Below are positions 1-15,200 of a stretch of 64,000 bases of DNA, in pieces (position 1 is the stretch's first letter; every line of letters starts with the position of its first letter). The notes under the pieces were generated by a model. The model did not search any database. It worked only from the letters and a program-made list of their open reading frames with translations, and was not told the origin of the DNA. Source of the stretch: Phoronis australis (lineage: Eukaryota > Phoronida > Phoronidae); assembly GCA_002633005.1 (NCBI GenBank), contig NMRA01000264.1, positions 135,615-199,614 of the forward strand. Reading direction: 5' to 3'. The position numbers and the translations under genes are program-made.

Positions 1-1029
1 TTTTCTGAAACCTGTCACGCTCTTAGTTGCAATAAGATTAGATTGTCAGAGCGAAACCAACACGTCACGCTTTTTAACCTTTAGGCATAAATGTGCATAT
101 ATGAATCTCGAAGCAATCAACCACTTTCTAATTTGCCCTAATATGCGTGACTGGCGATCTCCAAAAAGAAAACAGTTTTGATGAATTAATAATTTGTCTT
201 AAAAGAGTTCTCTTGGATTTAAATTAGAAAATTGCGTGTCTCGATATTCATTTATAGGAAAAGCATTCCCCTGTCTCTACTGTACTAAGCAGTCACGAAC
301 TGATAATCCGTAAAACAAGGTTTCTTTCACCAGCTTTAAATATTCATACACTCCTTGAAGGAATAATAAGCGTAAGTAAATGCTAAAAAATTTGGCTCAG
401 TAAGTACAGGGTGTCCAAAATGTACTCACTTTTCAAATATAATTGTATCTTTATCGACTTAGGAACTCGATTACTGGTTTTAAGAGAAATTATCGGTTTC
501 ACGGCCGATAATCGTTGGATGGCATAGACGTTTTGAAGTTAATTAGCTTTGACCAGAGATATAAAACAACAAAATCGGTTATTATTTTTTAGTGATTTTG
601 CGACAAATTAACAATGAGCTCTTGCCGTTGTCGCCCAGACATTCGTTGAAATCAAGTCCGGTGAATTTACCAGTTAAATACGCTGACATTTATGGCATTG
701 GGGTTACCTTCGCCAGCAGAGCATTATTCTGTTTTGGGGGGATTCCAGCTTCTATTCCGCGTTAAAGATGTTTTGAAAAGCTATTTTTCTCAGCGATAAT
801 GCCCCTTTAATTTATGTTCGACGTAAGCCCCTTTAAATGTATTTATTGCTTCCTGAACTCTTAGAGATAAAGGAGACCCTGGATCACGATACAGGCATAA
901 TTAGGATATATATTACGACTGTTTTCCATGTACAACATAGAAGAGATCAACAATATAGACTACGCAAGTACAATCTCTGGTAAGAAGTGCCGCATTTCCA
1001 TAGTGTGTGTATTTTGCTCGTGTTTTCAG
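1..1029. other. Intronic sequence upstream of the Ig2 exon
   Basis: AT-rich non-coding sequence ending in the acceptor TGTTTTCAG at 1021-1029. I see no Ig1 or signal-peptide exon here. The first exon in the window starts in phase 1, so at least one upstream coding exon must lie to the left. The GGGTGTCCAAAAT-like string near 408 resembles a transposon end, but no partner end was found. Confidence 0.6.
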
Positions 1030-1332
1030 TAATGTCTAATAGCCACAAGAGTTATAACGTTCTCATCAACGACCAATGGGTAATGGAAGGTAATACGGCT
1101 GTTCTCACGTGCCAAGTGGACCCTGCATACATTAGACCCTATGTGATTGTGACCACGTGGATTCAGGGCTCGACCACGATCCGACATGGCGGCCGATTCA
1201 GCATTTTTCCAACTTCGCTGCAGATTCGCGACGTTCGCGAGCGAGACGGGTATTTTCGTTATAGATGCGTGGTATATAACCAATTAACAAAGACCCAGAA
1301 AGCAAGTCAACTCGCTACCATCCACGTTATAG
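1030..1332 (+). CDS. DSCAM: DSCAM exon: Ig2
   Basis: Complete phase 1-1 exon encoding one whole Ig domain. It shows the B-strand Cys in VLTCQV, the Trp in VTTWIQG and the F-strand YRCVV, followed by a Q-L-T-K stretch. The YVIVTTW pattern and the Gln-Leu-Thr after the second Cys match DSCAM Ig2. The acceptor is TTTTCAG and the donor G|GTAAGTC. The upstream ATG at 987 lies before the acceptor and is not the protein start. In Drosophila Dscam1 this domain is split across exons and partly alternative. Here it is one exon. Confidence 0.9.
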
Positions 1333-4300
1333 GTAAGTCTGTGTTTTGGGGAAGCAACCCTTTGGCAAAACAAAGTATAAAGCAAGTCCGTTGCTCGCAG
1401 AATCGTTCCAACACCGCCTGCAAACTAGTCGAATAAAACGCTGACTTTGACGACAGTACATTTTGTATTTTTTCAAATCAAGTTTGCCATACTATTTTGT
1501 AGGTGGTTAATAGTGTTAAAAGTACTTAAAATGCAATCCCAATTGACTAAGACGTCACAGGGCCGTAGCATGGGGGGATAAGGCAGGAAAGAATATGTTC
1601 CTCGATAGTTTGCAAAGACTTTTTGCGCTGCTCACTTTGAATTAAAATGACTATTCAATATTCCAACTTCTACGTCGCCCACTACATTTTGTCTTTATAC
1701 AGTAGTGCCTCACGTTCTGGTTTCACGTCTCTGCGACCTATTGTTTTCTAAACCCTAGGTGATGGCATTTCTTTCTTTGTCGTCATTGTTCCTAGTGTTA
1801 ACCAGGAAGAAAAACCAGCGAGCCCAGGGAGATGAAATACATATAGCCGTTTTAAAAATAGACGTATTTGATTTTTCTTTTACACGGTTTAATATTGGTT
1901 GTTAAACGTTCAGCACAATGAACGTTATAAAAATACCGTGATAGGATACAATGTTATTGCTATCAATTATAAAAACAAGAGCAATATTTGTGCATTGCAA
2001 TATGTTCGCAGTTTCGATGCACCCAGGCCATCAATAATAGGAAATCGATACTTGTCGTCGAGACGCGTACATGTTTTGTTGAATACCAAAACTGATTCTA
2101 ATTCAATATAAAAAGTTTCGCCTGATGATTAGGACTTATTAAATTTGATGTGTAGGTCTACTTGGTTTGTTTCACGACTGAGGTCATATTTTCACGTGAT
2201 TATCTTGGTCTTATCCGTTAAAATGTTTTCACGCTGCTGGTTACTAAATTTATCAAGTGACTCATTTTTAATACTAGGAATTCGACTGCGTGTCCACCAG
2301 CATAACTAGTCATGCGTATAACAAATATCAGGGCTGGTTGAATCACTGGTGTAACTACCAATCTTATCCCGTGGATCGCTCCATTGACTAATGACTTAAA
2401 AACGAAACATTTGGCCAATAGGTTAAGACCAAAACTCGGGTCAAGTAGAAACCGAAGACGATGTTTCTGAAAATACTCCGTTTCATGGACTCAAAGTCCG
2501 GTTTTTGATCTGGCCTTAACTTAGGCCGAAATTGAGGCAAGTTTTTAACATGGTTGACTATACTCCTAAGCTACGCTTTCGTCACTTGTTGCGGATTCAC
2601 AAAACTAAGAGAAGCGATATGGGAAATACAGTTTGAAGAATTCACGTGGTATTAAACTTTAAAGGTACAATTATTTATAACACTGTAAAGCCATAAGTTC
2701 GAGTGGAATCTTTTTATTTACTACAAGTCTTTGGGTATAATTTTAGAAAAACACTTTTATACCCCAACCGCCACTGCTTAAAATAAGGTAGACTTTGGTC
2801 TAGTATGTAGTGTTACTAACAGGTTGCCAGATGGCGCTTGATTGTATCGAAGATGTACAGTCAATCTGAAGTTTTCAAACCCCGGCTGCTGATTACCATG
2901 TTCTTTCGTAAGACGTTTATGCCTACAATGAAAAATACACCCAAACAAAAAAAAAACGCTGGCATGGTGTCGTGGTTGGAAACAAAGCGAATGAATAAGA
3001 TAAATTCAACGTTTTTCTCACATAAAACAACGAAATCAGATTGTTTATTGTATGTAGGCCCTGGCCTCATAATACAGTTCACATTACAAGCTGACAATGA
3101 TAAAATGTAAGTTCCTAGCCCTGTTGCTCTTGAAATACATAGCACCAGGCTTTTAAGTTCACAAAGATTATGGCATTGAAATGATCTAATTACTCTAGCA
3201 TCACGTGTCATATTCGTAAGCAAATTTCGGCGTACATTGCCAAGGACAGGGCAGTGACAAATAAAATGAATCTCGTTTTCAATTTGACCAGTATTGCATA
3301 TTGCACAAATTCTCTCATCCTCGGTTAGACCTGCGTGCCGCCCTGTTTCAATGTTAAGCTTGAGCAATGAGCACCTAAAACAAGCATCTTCCTAAGGTAA
3401 AGGTCTAAAACGTACAGGTATTTTTCACAGTGTATTTCCGTTTTGATAGTACAACAGAATTGATATTTAAAGTCGACTTATTAATTACAGAGTGTCAATT
3501 TTGTACGTTTCAATCAATTAATCTCTGACAAAAAGACACTAGTAATTCATTTACGCAATGTAGAATTTCTTTGATATTCTATTGACATAATTTGTTTTCA
3601 TCTGGACGCAGCTACTGCAAACGTAGTTCCTAACGTAGAACAGTCGCTGGATGACGTCACGGTCACTGAGGGAGAGACAATTCATCTACCATGTGTTGCA
3701 AGCGGCTTTCCATATCCGTCCTACCTGTGGAAGAAAGACGGACAGACGGTTATGACGCAGACCAGAATCCGTTACGTACAGGGAAATCTAGAGATTGGCA
3801 ACGCCGGAATTTCTGACAGTGGAGTGTACAAGTGTTCTATTAGCAATCCCATTGGATCCAAAACTATTACGACAGTGGTCACAGTACGAAGTAAGATCAA
3901 AAGCGTTACACTACATGTTGGAGTTCATTGTTGTTTAAAATATTAGTTTAAAAGAAAAGTTATTTATGAAAATGTTTGAAAACGTTACAGTATAATTTTC
4001 AAAGTGTTTGAAGGTCTATCTGGATTAATGCCGATGATGCTCGCTTTCAAGTAAAATGGGTTAGACCAAAGAAAAGAAATTGAATTCTTGACTTGTAGCC
4101 ATGCCTCTGGTGAACACGCGATAATTTTCAGTTACTCATTAATCTGTATTCGTGTTGTAATGCGCTTGCCTTTTATGTCATCGATATTTGATTACCTTAA
4201 AACCAATTAAGGTAATGAAATTAAATATATTTTGAAGAACACCTTAGAGCATACATCACTCCGGCGTCTCAGACTGTCGACGCAGAAGGTTTCGCTGTTC

Positions 4301-6206
4301 TCAACTGCACAGTTTCTGGACACCCTGTGGAAAGGATAGAGTGGTACAAAAACGGCAAACAGCTGGTCGAGACAAGTCGCGTTTTCTTAGAAACTCCGAC
4401 GTCGTTGCAGATACATGATGTAATGCGTCAGGACAAAGGAATGTATCAATGCATGGTGTCTAATGACGTGGAAAACGTCCAGGGCACGGCACAACTCTCT
4501 CTGGGCGGTAAGTGAACGTGCGCTTTCAATTTGCAAACGACGTTTTGCGCACGAAATATGAAAGCTGCACAAAGCATTCGTTTATGCAATTAATGGCATA
4601 CATATACATAAATTTATGCATAGGCAAGTTATGTTAATCTAGAGCCACCCACGGAAGTCTTTGCTACCATTCAATAGTCAAAAGGGGATTTCGCCGCTGT
4701 TTAGCAGTCCTCTTAACCGAAGCGCTCTGGAGTTTAAAAACATTTCTGCGCTCATCCGATCTTGAATTGCTGTCGACTGACCCGGCAACTCAAGTCACAA
4801 GTAACGCATAACATATATAATCAATCAATTTATTTCTGTAATAAAGGCTATAGGCCCACAGTACAAAAGAACAACATGCAACAAGCTATTACGGAGGCAA
4901 TAAGCATAAAATTCCTATTTACAAAGGTTAACTAATTTAGCATCATCACTTGTTGACATTAATCCATTGAACTTGAAATAGTCGATACCCTAATTCGGGC
5001 TGTTCATGATGACCACATAGAAATGGATGCACTCATGTAGGTATCTCTATGTATATAACGGCAATTTCTTTACTTTCCCTCCCCATACATTGTCAACCGT
5101 TTCTTTGTCTTTGTAGCTGCTAAACCGGTGTTTACAGAAAGGTTTAGCAATAAATATGTTAAACCAGGTCCACCACAGTCATTAAAATGTGTTGCCTATG
5201 GTAACCCAACTCCAACTATCTCGTGGAAGTTAGACGGCAGCGTGATGCTACCGAACCCCAGGTTTAGAGTTGGCGATTTTCTGACAGAGTTGGGCGACGT
5301 TGTTAGTTATGTCAACATAACTGATCTTAGAGTAGAAGATGGAGGACGTTACGAATGTGTCGCAAGTAACCATGTTGGAACGTTATCGCACATGGCAACT
5401 TTGCATGTATACGGTAAACTTATTTTTATTGGATTTTGTAAAAACCGCACTGTATTGAAATTTCATTTAAACTAACGTTTTTTATTCTCTTCGACAGAAA
5501 ACGTGGTCTTAAAGAATGAAAATTCTAGTCAAAATTTAATTCTTATTACTCCAAACTAATCCCCTCGTATACGCTTAATTCTTTGAACAATTTTACTCGG
5601 GACTCGTTTATATTATATGTCTTACCTTTACAGGTGTACCATACATTCGCCCTATGCCAAACGTGACTGCAGTAGCGTCTCATCCCCTCGCCATCCGGTG
5701 CTCTGTATCTGGATATCCTGTTACCTCTATAACTTGGAAAAAAGGTAAGTAGTCCCACAGTGTGACTTATCATGGTCTGCTGTCATGTACCGCCGGTCAT
5801 CAGCTTATGAGTGTTGAATCATTGAAGGTCCACTACCGTAATGGTCGTAGCCGGGAAATTTTCGTTTACTCTGGACGTTGATTTGTTGTACTAGGTGGTT
5901 TATTTGGAAGAGTTTTGGAGATGACCATTATTGTAGTCTTTTTCAGAGTAAAAATGGCAGATATTAAGTAGTCTATGGCGGGCTCTGCATCACCGCGGCG
6001 GTATCAGCCCGCCTTGGTTGCTAAGGCCTATTTTATAAACCCGTTCCAGTGGTGGATCTAGGATATCACAAGGGGGGCCCAACTTTTTGTCCGGCTGTAA
6101 GCATTTGCACAAACTGAACCACGATTGTAGATGCGCATAGCACCGAAGTGGGGGGAGGTCGGGAGGGGGNNNNNNNNNNNNNNNNNNNNNNNNNNNNNNN
6201 NNNNNN

Positions 6207-6239
<33 letters not shown>

Positions 6240-9200
6240 GGAGAACGTGTCGAACAGAAAAAACTGGAAGTACCTAACACTCGAACTCACGACCTGGCGG
6301 ATAGCGCACGGCGCGTGCGTTACCACTACCTCACCACAACTTTACGACTAACTTCTTTCTAAGAGACCTACTTACTTATGGCTTATTACACGTTTTATTT
6401 ATTGTGCCATCAATTCTTAACAAATTTGTCGTATTTAAAATAGTCTTCAAATGCTCAAAAGACCAAATCCATTTCTCGTGTTGGCAATAATGACGGTATT
6501 GCTTTGGAAATCGTCTTAAGATAAGGTTTGACAAAGAGAGTATTGCGAATTTCTGAGTGATTCACTAAGGCCGGCATTCCCATTCAGTCACTCATGCCCT
6601 GTCGTCACTATGCTTGCCAGTAAACTAAAGACTGTTACGTCTTTGATGAAACCATGACTACGGTGTTTTCTGGTAGTGAAAACTCGCATAAGGTAATTTT
6701 CCGGCGTTCGACCCTTGAAGTCGGGACCCCGAGAGTAGACCTCGAGCACTAATACCGCAGCAAAACCGAAGCGCAAGCCTAGACATCATCAGTCCATGAG
6801 CGCAAGTTACCTCTGGCAGTCACGACTTCCGGTGCAACAGAAAGGTGAAGAATCGAGAGCGAGATTCGGAATTTAAAAGTGCACTAAAACTCTCCGTCTG
6901 CGCATCCGGCGTCCAGCGTCCGCTGCTGTCTCTTAATTGCAGGATGCAAGAGATTTGGATTTTGGGTGATGTGTTCCTAAGTGTTAGTAGCAATTTTAGT
7001 TTCCACATTTGCCTTTGTGTCTTTGGAGATCGTGGATGAATTTTCATAAAATTTATCAGATAGGTTTGTATTAAGGAGGTAATGACACCTTCATTTTCGG
7101 ATGACTTTAATGATTCTGCGCCACCTATTGCCCATGTATGAATGTTCGAGTCTCCCTTTCTGTCCGCAACTGAAACTGCCGAAAGGATCACTGTGAAAGT
7201 TGGCAAGTTTGTTCCTGATGAGGAGACCACAGGTGACGTTCATTTTCGGTCTGGTTTGACTACTCTGGCATTTGTTTTTTATGTCCGAAGGTGTATCTCC
7301 TTAACAGTTTGCATGAGTTTGGGAAATGTGGCAGATGTGTTCCTATGAAAATGACAACAGATGATAAGTTTCAGATGCAGTGGACGATTGCTGTGCCCTC
7401 TAGTGACAATTTTGTGTTTTATGTTTTGCTGTCTTCGGAGGTCATTGTTGGATTTTCATGAAGCTTGACAAATAGTTTTCTATTAGATAGTTGACAATGC
7501 TGTCCCATTTTCGGACAGATCTGACATATTGTGTGCCACCTAGCTGTGATTTTTAAAAGTTTTGCCTCTGTATCCGTCAAACCACTCCAAGTTGTGAAAA
7601 TTGGCAGATGTGTTTCTGATGAGAAAACCACAGTTGATATTGATATTCAAAACAGGTTCGACTACTTTGGCGTCCCCTATTCACAGTTTTATTTTTTCGT
7701 CCATGGCTGTGCCTCCCTTCAGTTGCAGGATCTCTGTGAAATTTGGCAGATGTGTTCCTACGGAGCTGACAAGGGATTAAGATGAGTTTCAGACCCATCA
7801 GAGTATAGCTGTGCCCCTAGTGACAATTTTAATGTTTATGTTTGCCTCTGTATCTTAGAGTTCACAGTATTGTGTGAAATTTGACGGATAGAGATGGTAG
7901 GAGATGACTATAGAGATGGTAGGAGATGACTATAGAGGTGGTAGGAGATGACTATAGAGGTGGTCTTAGATGACTATAGAGATGGTAGGAGATGACTGTA
8001 GAGATGGTAGGAGATGACTATAGACTTCCATTTCGGAATGGATTCGATGTATTTTTGCACCACCTAGTGGCTATTTATATTCTTTTAGTCCATTTTTAGC
8101 ATCCCTCTCTTTATCCGCCAAACTGCTTAAAGATCATTTGATAATTTGACAGGTGTATTCCTGATGACGGAGATGACCCTGGCTGGTGTTGATTTTTGGA
8201 CAGTTGTGATAACTGGTGCCTCCTGGTTGCAATTTTGTCTTTTTTGCATCCTCGTTCGTATCCTTACTGCTTTGAAGGATTTTTGCAAATGTTATAAATG
8301 TGACTGCAGCTGCCTACGACTTTTGGATGAATCTGCCTGCCGCCATACCCTCTAGTGGCATGTTTAGTTTTTACAACACGACTGGTGTAATTTTTCAGAG
8401 GGTCCAACTACTGTAGTACCCCGAGTAACATTTTGTTTTACATCTGCAGCTGTATCTACAAAACCCCTTGTCATTTTTACGATACTAAAACTCCACAAGA
8501 CGCTTACCATTTGCAGTGCAGTTGTTGGTGCATTTCAGTGCTCGGCGTTAATTGTTTGCATGTGGTGTTAATGATTGTTGGAATAGTAATTCTCCATAAA
8601 TATTAGTTGTGTTAACCTGGGAAAAGGAACACCGAAAATGTATTTGATGGTCTCTCTGTTAAACCAGCTGATCTCATTCTGTTCAATCACGGTTTAATAA
8701 CATGCCTGTTTGTTTGCTCACTAGATGACACAGTTTTACGGACAGACCACAGAGTGACTGTGAAAAGTGATGGAGAGTTGACCATATTGTCTGTGCAACG
8801 ATCTCATGATGAAGGCATGTATCGATGTAATGCCAGAAATGACAACAGGGAAGGCATGTCACGTGACATCTACATCCATGTTATGGGTGAGTACAAAAGC
8901 CTAGAAAGTATTCACCAAAGGTGTATCCCAGGGTGCTTGGGTGCAAGTGCACCCCTATCACTCAGGTAAAGTGCAGCATTACCTGTTGAAGAATAACTTT
9001 ATGAGCACCCCTTTTGAAATCCTTTAGATACCAATATGATGTAGCCGTGGATCCAGGATTCCATCCTAGGGGTCCGGGTCTGATAAGGGGCAAGCAGGGT
9101 AGGTACTTGAAGTTACTCCCCCACTGAATCTGTGCCAACACTAATGCTGGTCCATAATGTTGCATGGGCGGCGCACCATAGGGGGATAGGGGGGCTATAG

Positions 9201-12200
9201 CCCCCCACTTTTTTCAGTGCTAGGCCGCACATGGTCTAAAGGCATTGCACCACAGGGGGGCTGAAGGGCTTTAGCCCCCACTTTTTTCAATGTTGCGCCG
9301 CCCCTGTGTTGTAGTGGCTTATGGTGTTGCTACTGTCTTGCTATATTGTTGTTGTTGTGACTACCTAATGCAATTCCAAACGTTATAATACAAGTAGTTT
9401 CTTCCTAAAGACTTAACGATCTCTTCAAACTTGCAAGAAATTTATTTTAGCGATTAAACATACCCCAGCCTGTTTGTTCACTACAGAATAATGCCTGACG
9501 GTCCATAGATATACAACGTAGGTGTTTGTACATGTTCAATAGTTATTGTATGGGATTGGTGATATCCTGCATGGAACCTGTCATTCTTTAGAGAAGCTCA
9601 AATTTCTCCGATTGTTTTTGTAATGTTTGGGGTCATCAAAAATCGCTCAATATTCAATGCTGATCACACGCTGTGTGACCCGTGTTACAAAGACGCTTGT
9701 TAAAAATATTGCATTTTATCAGTTTTGCATAGAAAACCTACATGACTGTGGACATTTAACCTGTTACATTTATAAGGAATATTGTCTCACTTGTAACCAC
9801 ACACACGCATCTTGTGTCTCTGCTAGTAAGTGTACTGCTGTGTTTAAGGTTTGGAATAGGATTTGAGAAATTTGCCTCAATTTCTGGACATCCGATGTGG
9901 AATTCCATTACAAGACACCTGGTGGTGAGACCATCTCTGAGTCAGCCCACATAGAATGCCAAGCATGTCATGGAAATTGATGACATTTCACCAGTTTGCT
10001 AAAAATATTTTGGTTTTAGCAAGAATTTAAGAGAAAGAGAAACAGAGGAAGTTATCAAAAGCCAAAATAGTTGCTTAGCATAGCTTTTTATGTTCAATAT
10101 TACAAGGTAATGCCATGCGTTTTTCGTCTGATAATACTGCATCTAGTAACATGTGGAGATAATTTGATTGGATCCATGTAGGATAATAGGCCAGGGTTGG
10201 CTTACAAAGTGAATGAACGTGCAATTGATGTGGAGAAGTTGTTCCTTCATATTTGGTCATTCAATAATACGTATATCTCACGACCCTATTACCATGCATA
10301 AAAGAATAAATAATAGAAGGTTTATTTGCAACTGATAACAAAGCCATGAATTGCCAGTGGCCTCTCACTGTCACGCCATCTGTGCTCTCTTTCTTAAACT
10401 ACCTTCAACAAAGTTTCTCAATATTATATGACTTAACTGTGACATAAAAGGCTACAAGACTATTACTGGCAAATTATATCACTGATTGTCGACTGGATTA
10501 CTTGTGTTGAAGATACATGACTTTGCTCACCTGTCAGGGGACATCGGACATGGCTCTGTAGAATTGGATTAATTAAGGTGTTATTTCTCTGCCAGCACTA
10601 TTTTATTAGATTGTCCATTTGTAGATAATAAGTTTACCTACCACAGAGAACCAAATACAAAATCAATACTTTTCGTTCATGGGGGATTATACACCAGGGT
10701 GGTATTGCTAACATCTTGGCAATCCTTTACAGCATAGTGTGAGATTGTATTCACATGAGAAATTGAAACTTTGTCATTGATCTTTTATGTATGTTAACTT
10801 AACATCCACAGCATGCGTTTGCAATAATTTTATAATTTTAGGGGTATTATCATGGACAAAGGAATCAATATTTGCTTCAACATGTGAATTTCATGATTTA
10901 GTTTTTATTATTGTTTCCTGAAGGTGTGATTTATCATTAGTAAAGTGAGATGAATATTTTATATCCTCAGCAAAACATACAATACTGTAACTTGTGCTAC
11001 GAAGGATACACAGACATACAAATACCCTAGCCTGTGTCTTTGACCAAATTTGTGATGTCATGACTTGTAATCACAACTATTTTTCTTAAAAATATTGCTT
11101 TGTGATAAAAAAGTCATTCCACGTAACATGAGCCTTAAGTTCGTAGTATTGTGGCAACAGTCTCTTATAGGGGCCCCAGATTTTGAGAACCACTTTTGTG
11201 CCCGTTATTCAGTGAGAAAGCTGGTTCCCCAAATTGTGGGACCACTGTAAGAGACTATTGCCAAATTTGAGAGCGTTTTTGCAAAAATGGCATGATCTTT
11301 AGTGACAGGCATAAAGTTTATTTAAAGTTCAATAGGGCCATCCCAGATTACACAGTTACACTCGAAATTTGCTTATTTACCCACAATGCCGTAAACATCC
11401 ATCAGGCATTTGCTGCCTCATTTTCGTGCCACTGGAGTTTCACATGTTATTTGTTGTCTGATTCTTGCATTACTCTAATGCCAAGGAAGCATTGGTGTGC
11501 TGTGGACTGATAAATTGGACCAAAACCCATGGATGTGTGATCTGAAATTCTTTGTCTTCCTGACATCAATGAGAGACTCAAAAATGTGCCCAATTTCCAA
11601 ACTAGGTCACACACTTTCTTTTCTCCAGGCCAAAGGAGAGTTCTAATGTCGTGTAATCCAGGACGGCCCTATCGATTAAGATCTTTCCAATGCAGATCTG
11701 CTCAGTTGACTGGGGTTTTTGTCTCTTGGGGAGGCATTTGGATTATATTGCTTCTCAGGCCGTTGAATCACGATTCCCTGACTCATAGCCTTGATGCTCT
11801 GTTATTGCTTTTGCAGAGCCCCCTGTTATCACACCATTCAGATTCTCACCCCAACTCAAGCAGGGTCAACGTGTATCCGTTGCATGTGTTGTCACCAGTG
11901 GTGACCTGCCAATCACCATCAGCTGGCTCAAAGATGGCCAGCCACTGCCGCCAGACATGGGCTTCCAAACACGAGTGCGTAATTTGTTTTGTATTCAGCA
12001 TGTTGTCTCTCAACCTCCCTAACGTACAATATGGTGTATTAGGGGAACTTTATTTTATCGTGTTCCTCATAACTAAGACAAGCATTATAGTCGTTGATTT
12101 TTTACTTTTTACTACCTGGTATTTTTTTGATAATTAGTGGCAATGTAGTCAGACAGTTATGAATGGGAAATGTTAGTTTTGCTAATTGTTTTTGTGACTA

Positions 12201-15200
12201 AATTTAAGACACAATTTTGGAACAAGCCTTAGGGATTTTTTTCTTGTACATTTTGTGAAAGAGTAAGGGCCACCAAGTTAGAGTTTTGTCCTTCTTACGT
12301 TCTGTATCTTATCTACCTTCTTATGATATTTTGAATATTATAATTATGAGCATTCACAACAGCTATTGAACACTGAAAAAAGTGGATCAAGTTTGGTATG
12401 ATTTGTACAAAATTGATGAGGATGCTTGGTAATGTCTGAAATGGCATTTTAAGGCATTTTTCATTATTTGGCATATTTTACTTGCTCTGAGTGGTATTCT
12501 GGACCTTTTTCATCATTTTTTATTAAAATAAAATTTTCCTAAGTGGCAGTTTGACTGTGATAAAGCCACATGTATGTGTTTGAGGAGTTGTATTAGTTTT
12601 ATTACCTGGTATCATTTCTCAAGTCAACTGTGGCTACTTGTCATGTACTGAAGCTGGGACTGAACATTGAACATGCATCTAGACCATTGACCAGAGTTAT
12701 CAGAACAGAAAAGTTTGCTTACCATGTACCAGCTGACATTTTGCTATTTTTGTGGAAATTCAGAAAATCTGAAGTTCCCCTTAACAGTGGGCTAAATAAA
12801 TTTTTGTTCTCAAGATTTATTACTTCTGCACAATGAAATGATTATGTTCTTGCTATTCAAGAAAATTGATGCTTACTCGAGTACTCTGTCGACCGAGGAT
12901 GCCGTACCTCGTCAGAATGGCAACTACACCTGTGTGGCCAGTAATACTGCGGCCACGGCGAATTACACTGCCACCATGCATGTGGATGGTGAGTATGTCA
13001 TGTGACACAATATAAATTATTCGTAAAGATTTGCTTGTAATTTTGCTAACACTTAAGACCTTTTACTCGACAGACACATCTAACTTTGGTTCTCGTAGTT
13101 TCTTATTAATAGCTAAGTGCCAATCGATACAAGGGTGGAAAATGAAGACTTCTGGAAAATGTAAGAAAGACTCACTCAGCATCAACATAAGTTTTACCCC
13201 CGTGGCTTCACGAGCTCAGAATGAAGATGAAAATAACATTTTTGTTTCTTACCTTAAGTTTGTTATTTCAGTACCTCCTCGCTGGGTGAGTCCTCCTCAA
13301 GATTCGTTTGTTGTCCTCGGTCACAAGGTGATGCTTCACTGTCAGACAGCAGGCACGCCTGACCCTGTAGTCACCTGGAAAAAGTCTCAAGGTAACCTCT
13401 CGATTTGAAAATGGTCCGTTGAAGTACTTTAACCCTGTTGTAGGAAGCCTGTGTTCCTGCCAGCTGTTAAATTTAAGGAAAGCTTGTCACTGTATGATAT
13501 CTGCTCAATATCTCTTTCTTACATTTGTGGCAATGGTTCGGGCATTTGCTTTTTGACTTATGGCTAGTTTTTTTTCATCTTTATTAAAAAGAAAAATGTC
13601 AGTGCCTTCCTTGATTGACTTAATTGATTGTCTTCAAATTCGAATAAAAATAATTGTCGCAATTATTATCTTTCAAAAGTTCACACAGCAAAATTTCAAC
13701 TTATGTTTGCTGATGACACTCAACCGAGCCAATCATGAATTAAAATTTTCATCCTTTGTATTTTTGTATAGAAATTAGATAAAACAATGAAAATATTTAA
13801 TCATTTTGCCATACTGTGCTCTTCCTTGTAAACAGTATTGATTGTGGGACAGAAATAGTGTTGGTTATCTTATTTTTTCTGATGAAATACTTAGAACGGG
13901 ACTGATTATTACAACAGGTGCTGAACCCGGCAACTACCGACCAATGGACTTCAGAAGCGACTCTCGACTGAGGCAGTTTCCGAATGGAAGCCTTCAGATT
14001 GAAAACGCACGCGAGTCCGATGATAGTTCTTATCTTTGTCACTCTGACAATGGGATTGGGACCATCAGTAGAGCCATATTTCTCACAGTTCATAGTAAGT
14101 GGTTGCAGATGTATTTTTGACATCTCACATGTTGACTTCTTATCACTGTTTTATGGTTAATTTGTGTGTTGCAAGTTAGGTAGAACTAGAAAGCATTTAC
14201 TGAATTCACAAATTTCTGCCAAGTCATCGCAGTCATAAAGTGCCCTCACCTGAGCTCACTACCACAATTTTGATAACTTGGGATTGACCGTTGTCAAACA
14301 ACCTATGAAAACTTTATCAAAATCCGTTAGTTTCATATGCTCTAGTCATCATAACAGTGACTAATAAGACTGATGTGCCTAAGTTGGATTGGTTTCTCTT
14401 CTAGTCACTTCTCTAGAGGCCAGTTCACTACCGGTCATTTCACTAGCGGTCATTTCACTTCCGGTCACTTCACTACCAGTCACTTCACTTCCGGTCACTT
14501 CACTACTAGTAATAATTCCTCATTTCAGTCCCAGCTTCCTTCAAGACACAGCAGGCCAACTACAGTGTGGTCAAAGGTCAGAACATCTCTGTTGAGTGCC
14601 GCGCAGTCGGTGACACACCCATGCAGATCTCTTGGCGGTACAACAGTGCCCCTCTACTTCAAACACCCAGGTATAGTTTGCATCCAGTGTAATGACTCGT
14701 GTGAGTGGCTATCCAGGTTCTCCAGGCTCCATAGCAGTGACCTTGACATTTGAAATTTGTCAGTTATGTAGGACCCTCAAACAATGTCCAACTTTGGTTT
14801 AACTTCAGTCATCATATCTCAGACATGGCTGATCAGATCAACATCAAACTTTCGGATACTATGCTGTATGCACTATTCTCAAAAACCATGATAAGAATTG
14901 TTTTAATATTTTCAATTTTTTCATGATGAGCTAATAAAAATTAGACTTTTATAATTGTCATAAAAAAATAAGTTGCATTTAACAAAATGACATTTTAGAA
15001 AACTAAGTTCAATGGTATTTTTGAGATCTTGTCTTGAACATTTGTATATCAAATAAAGTTTGATCATGTTATTGATAACGTTGTTTTTCTATGAATGCAC
15101 CTGTCTTCCTAGCTGAATTTTACTATAAGACATATCGTCATGACCCAATAAATAGCAGATTGGCAAAACGCCAAAAATTTACTTTCAGAAAATATATATT

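Larger units (their letters stand above)
8887..11816. other. 2.9-kb intron between Ig6 and Ig7 exons
   Basis: No exon-like sequence was found. It holds the GGGGGCTATAGCCCCC-type repeat (9166-9302) and a palindromic MITE-like element (11151-11265). The rest looks like unique AT-rich intron. Confidence 0.7.

Noticed and set aside
987-1029. ATG at 987 as the DSCAM start, with a hydrophobic leader-like reading
   Set aside because: It lies before a clear TTTTCAG acceptor at 1029 and the exon begins in phase 1. The hydrophobic residues come from intronic sequence.
5990-6326. Minus-strand ORFs with poly-Phe and X residues
   Set aside because: They are translations across the N gap and the poly-A tract.
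11586-12137. 183-residue plus-strand ORF
   Set aside because: It overlaps the Ig7 exon in the wrong frame and crosses intron sequence; no family resemblance.
14373-14753. 126-residue ORF with FTSGH-type repeats
   Set aside because: It is the 15-bp minisatellite read in a frame different from the Ig9 exon it overlaps.
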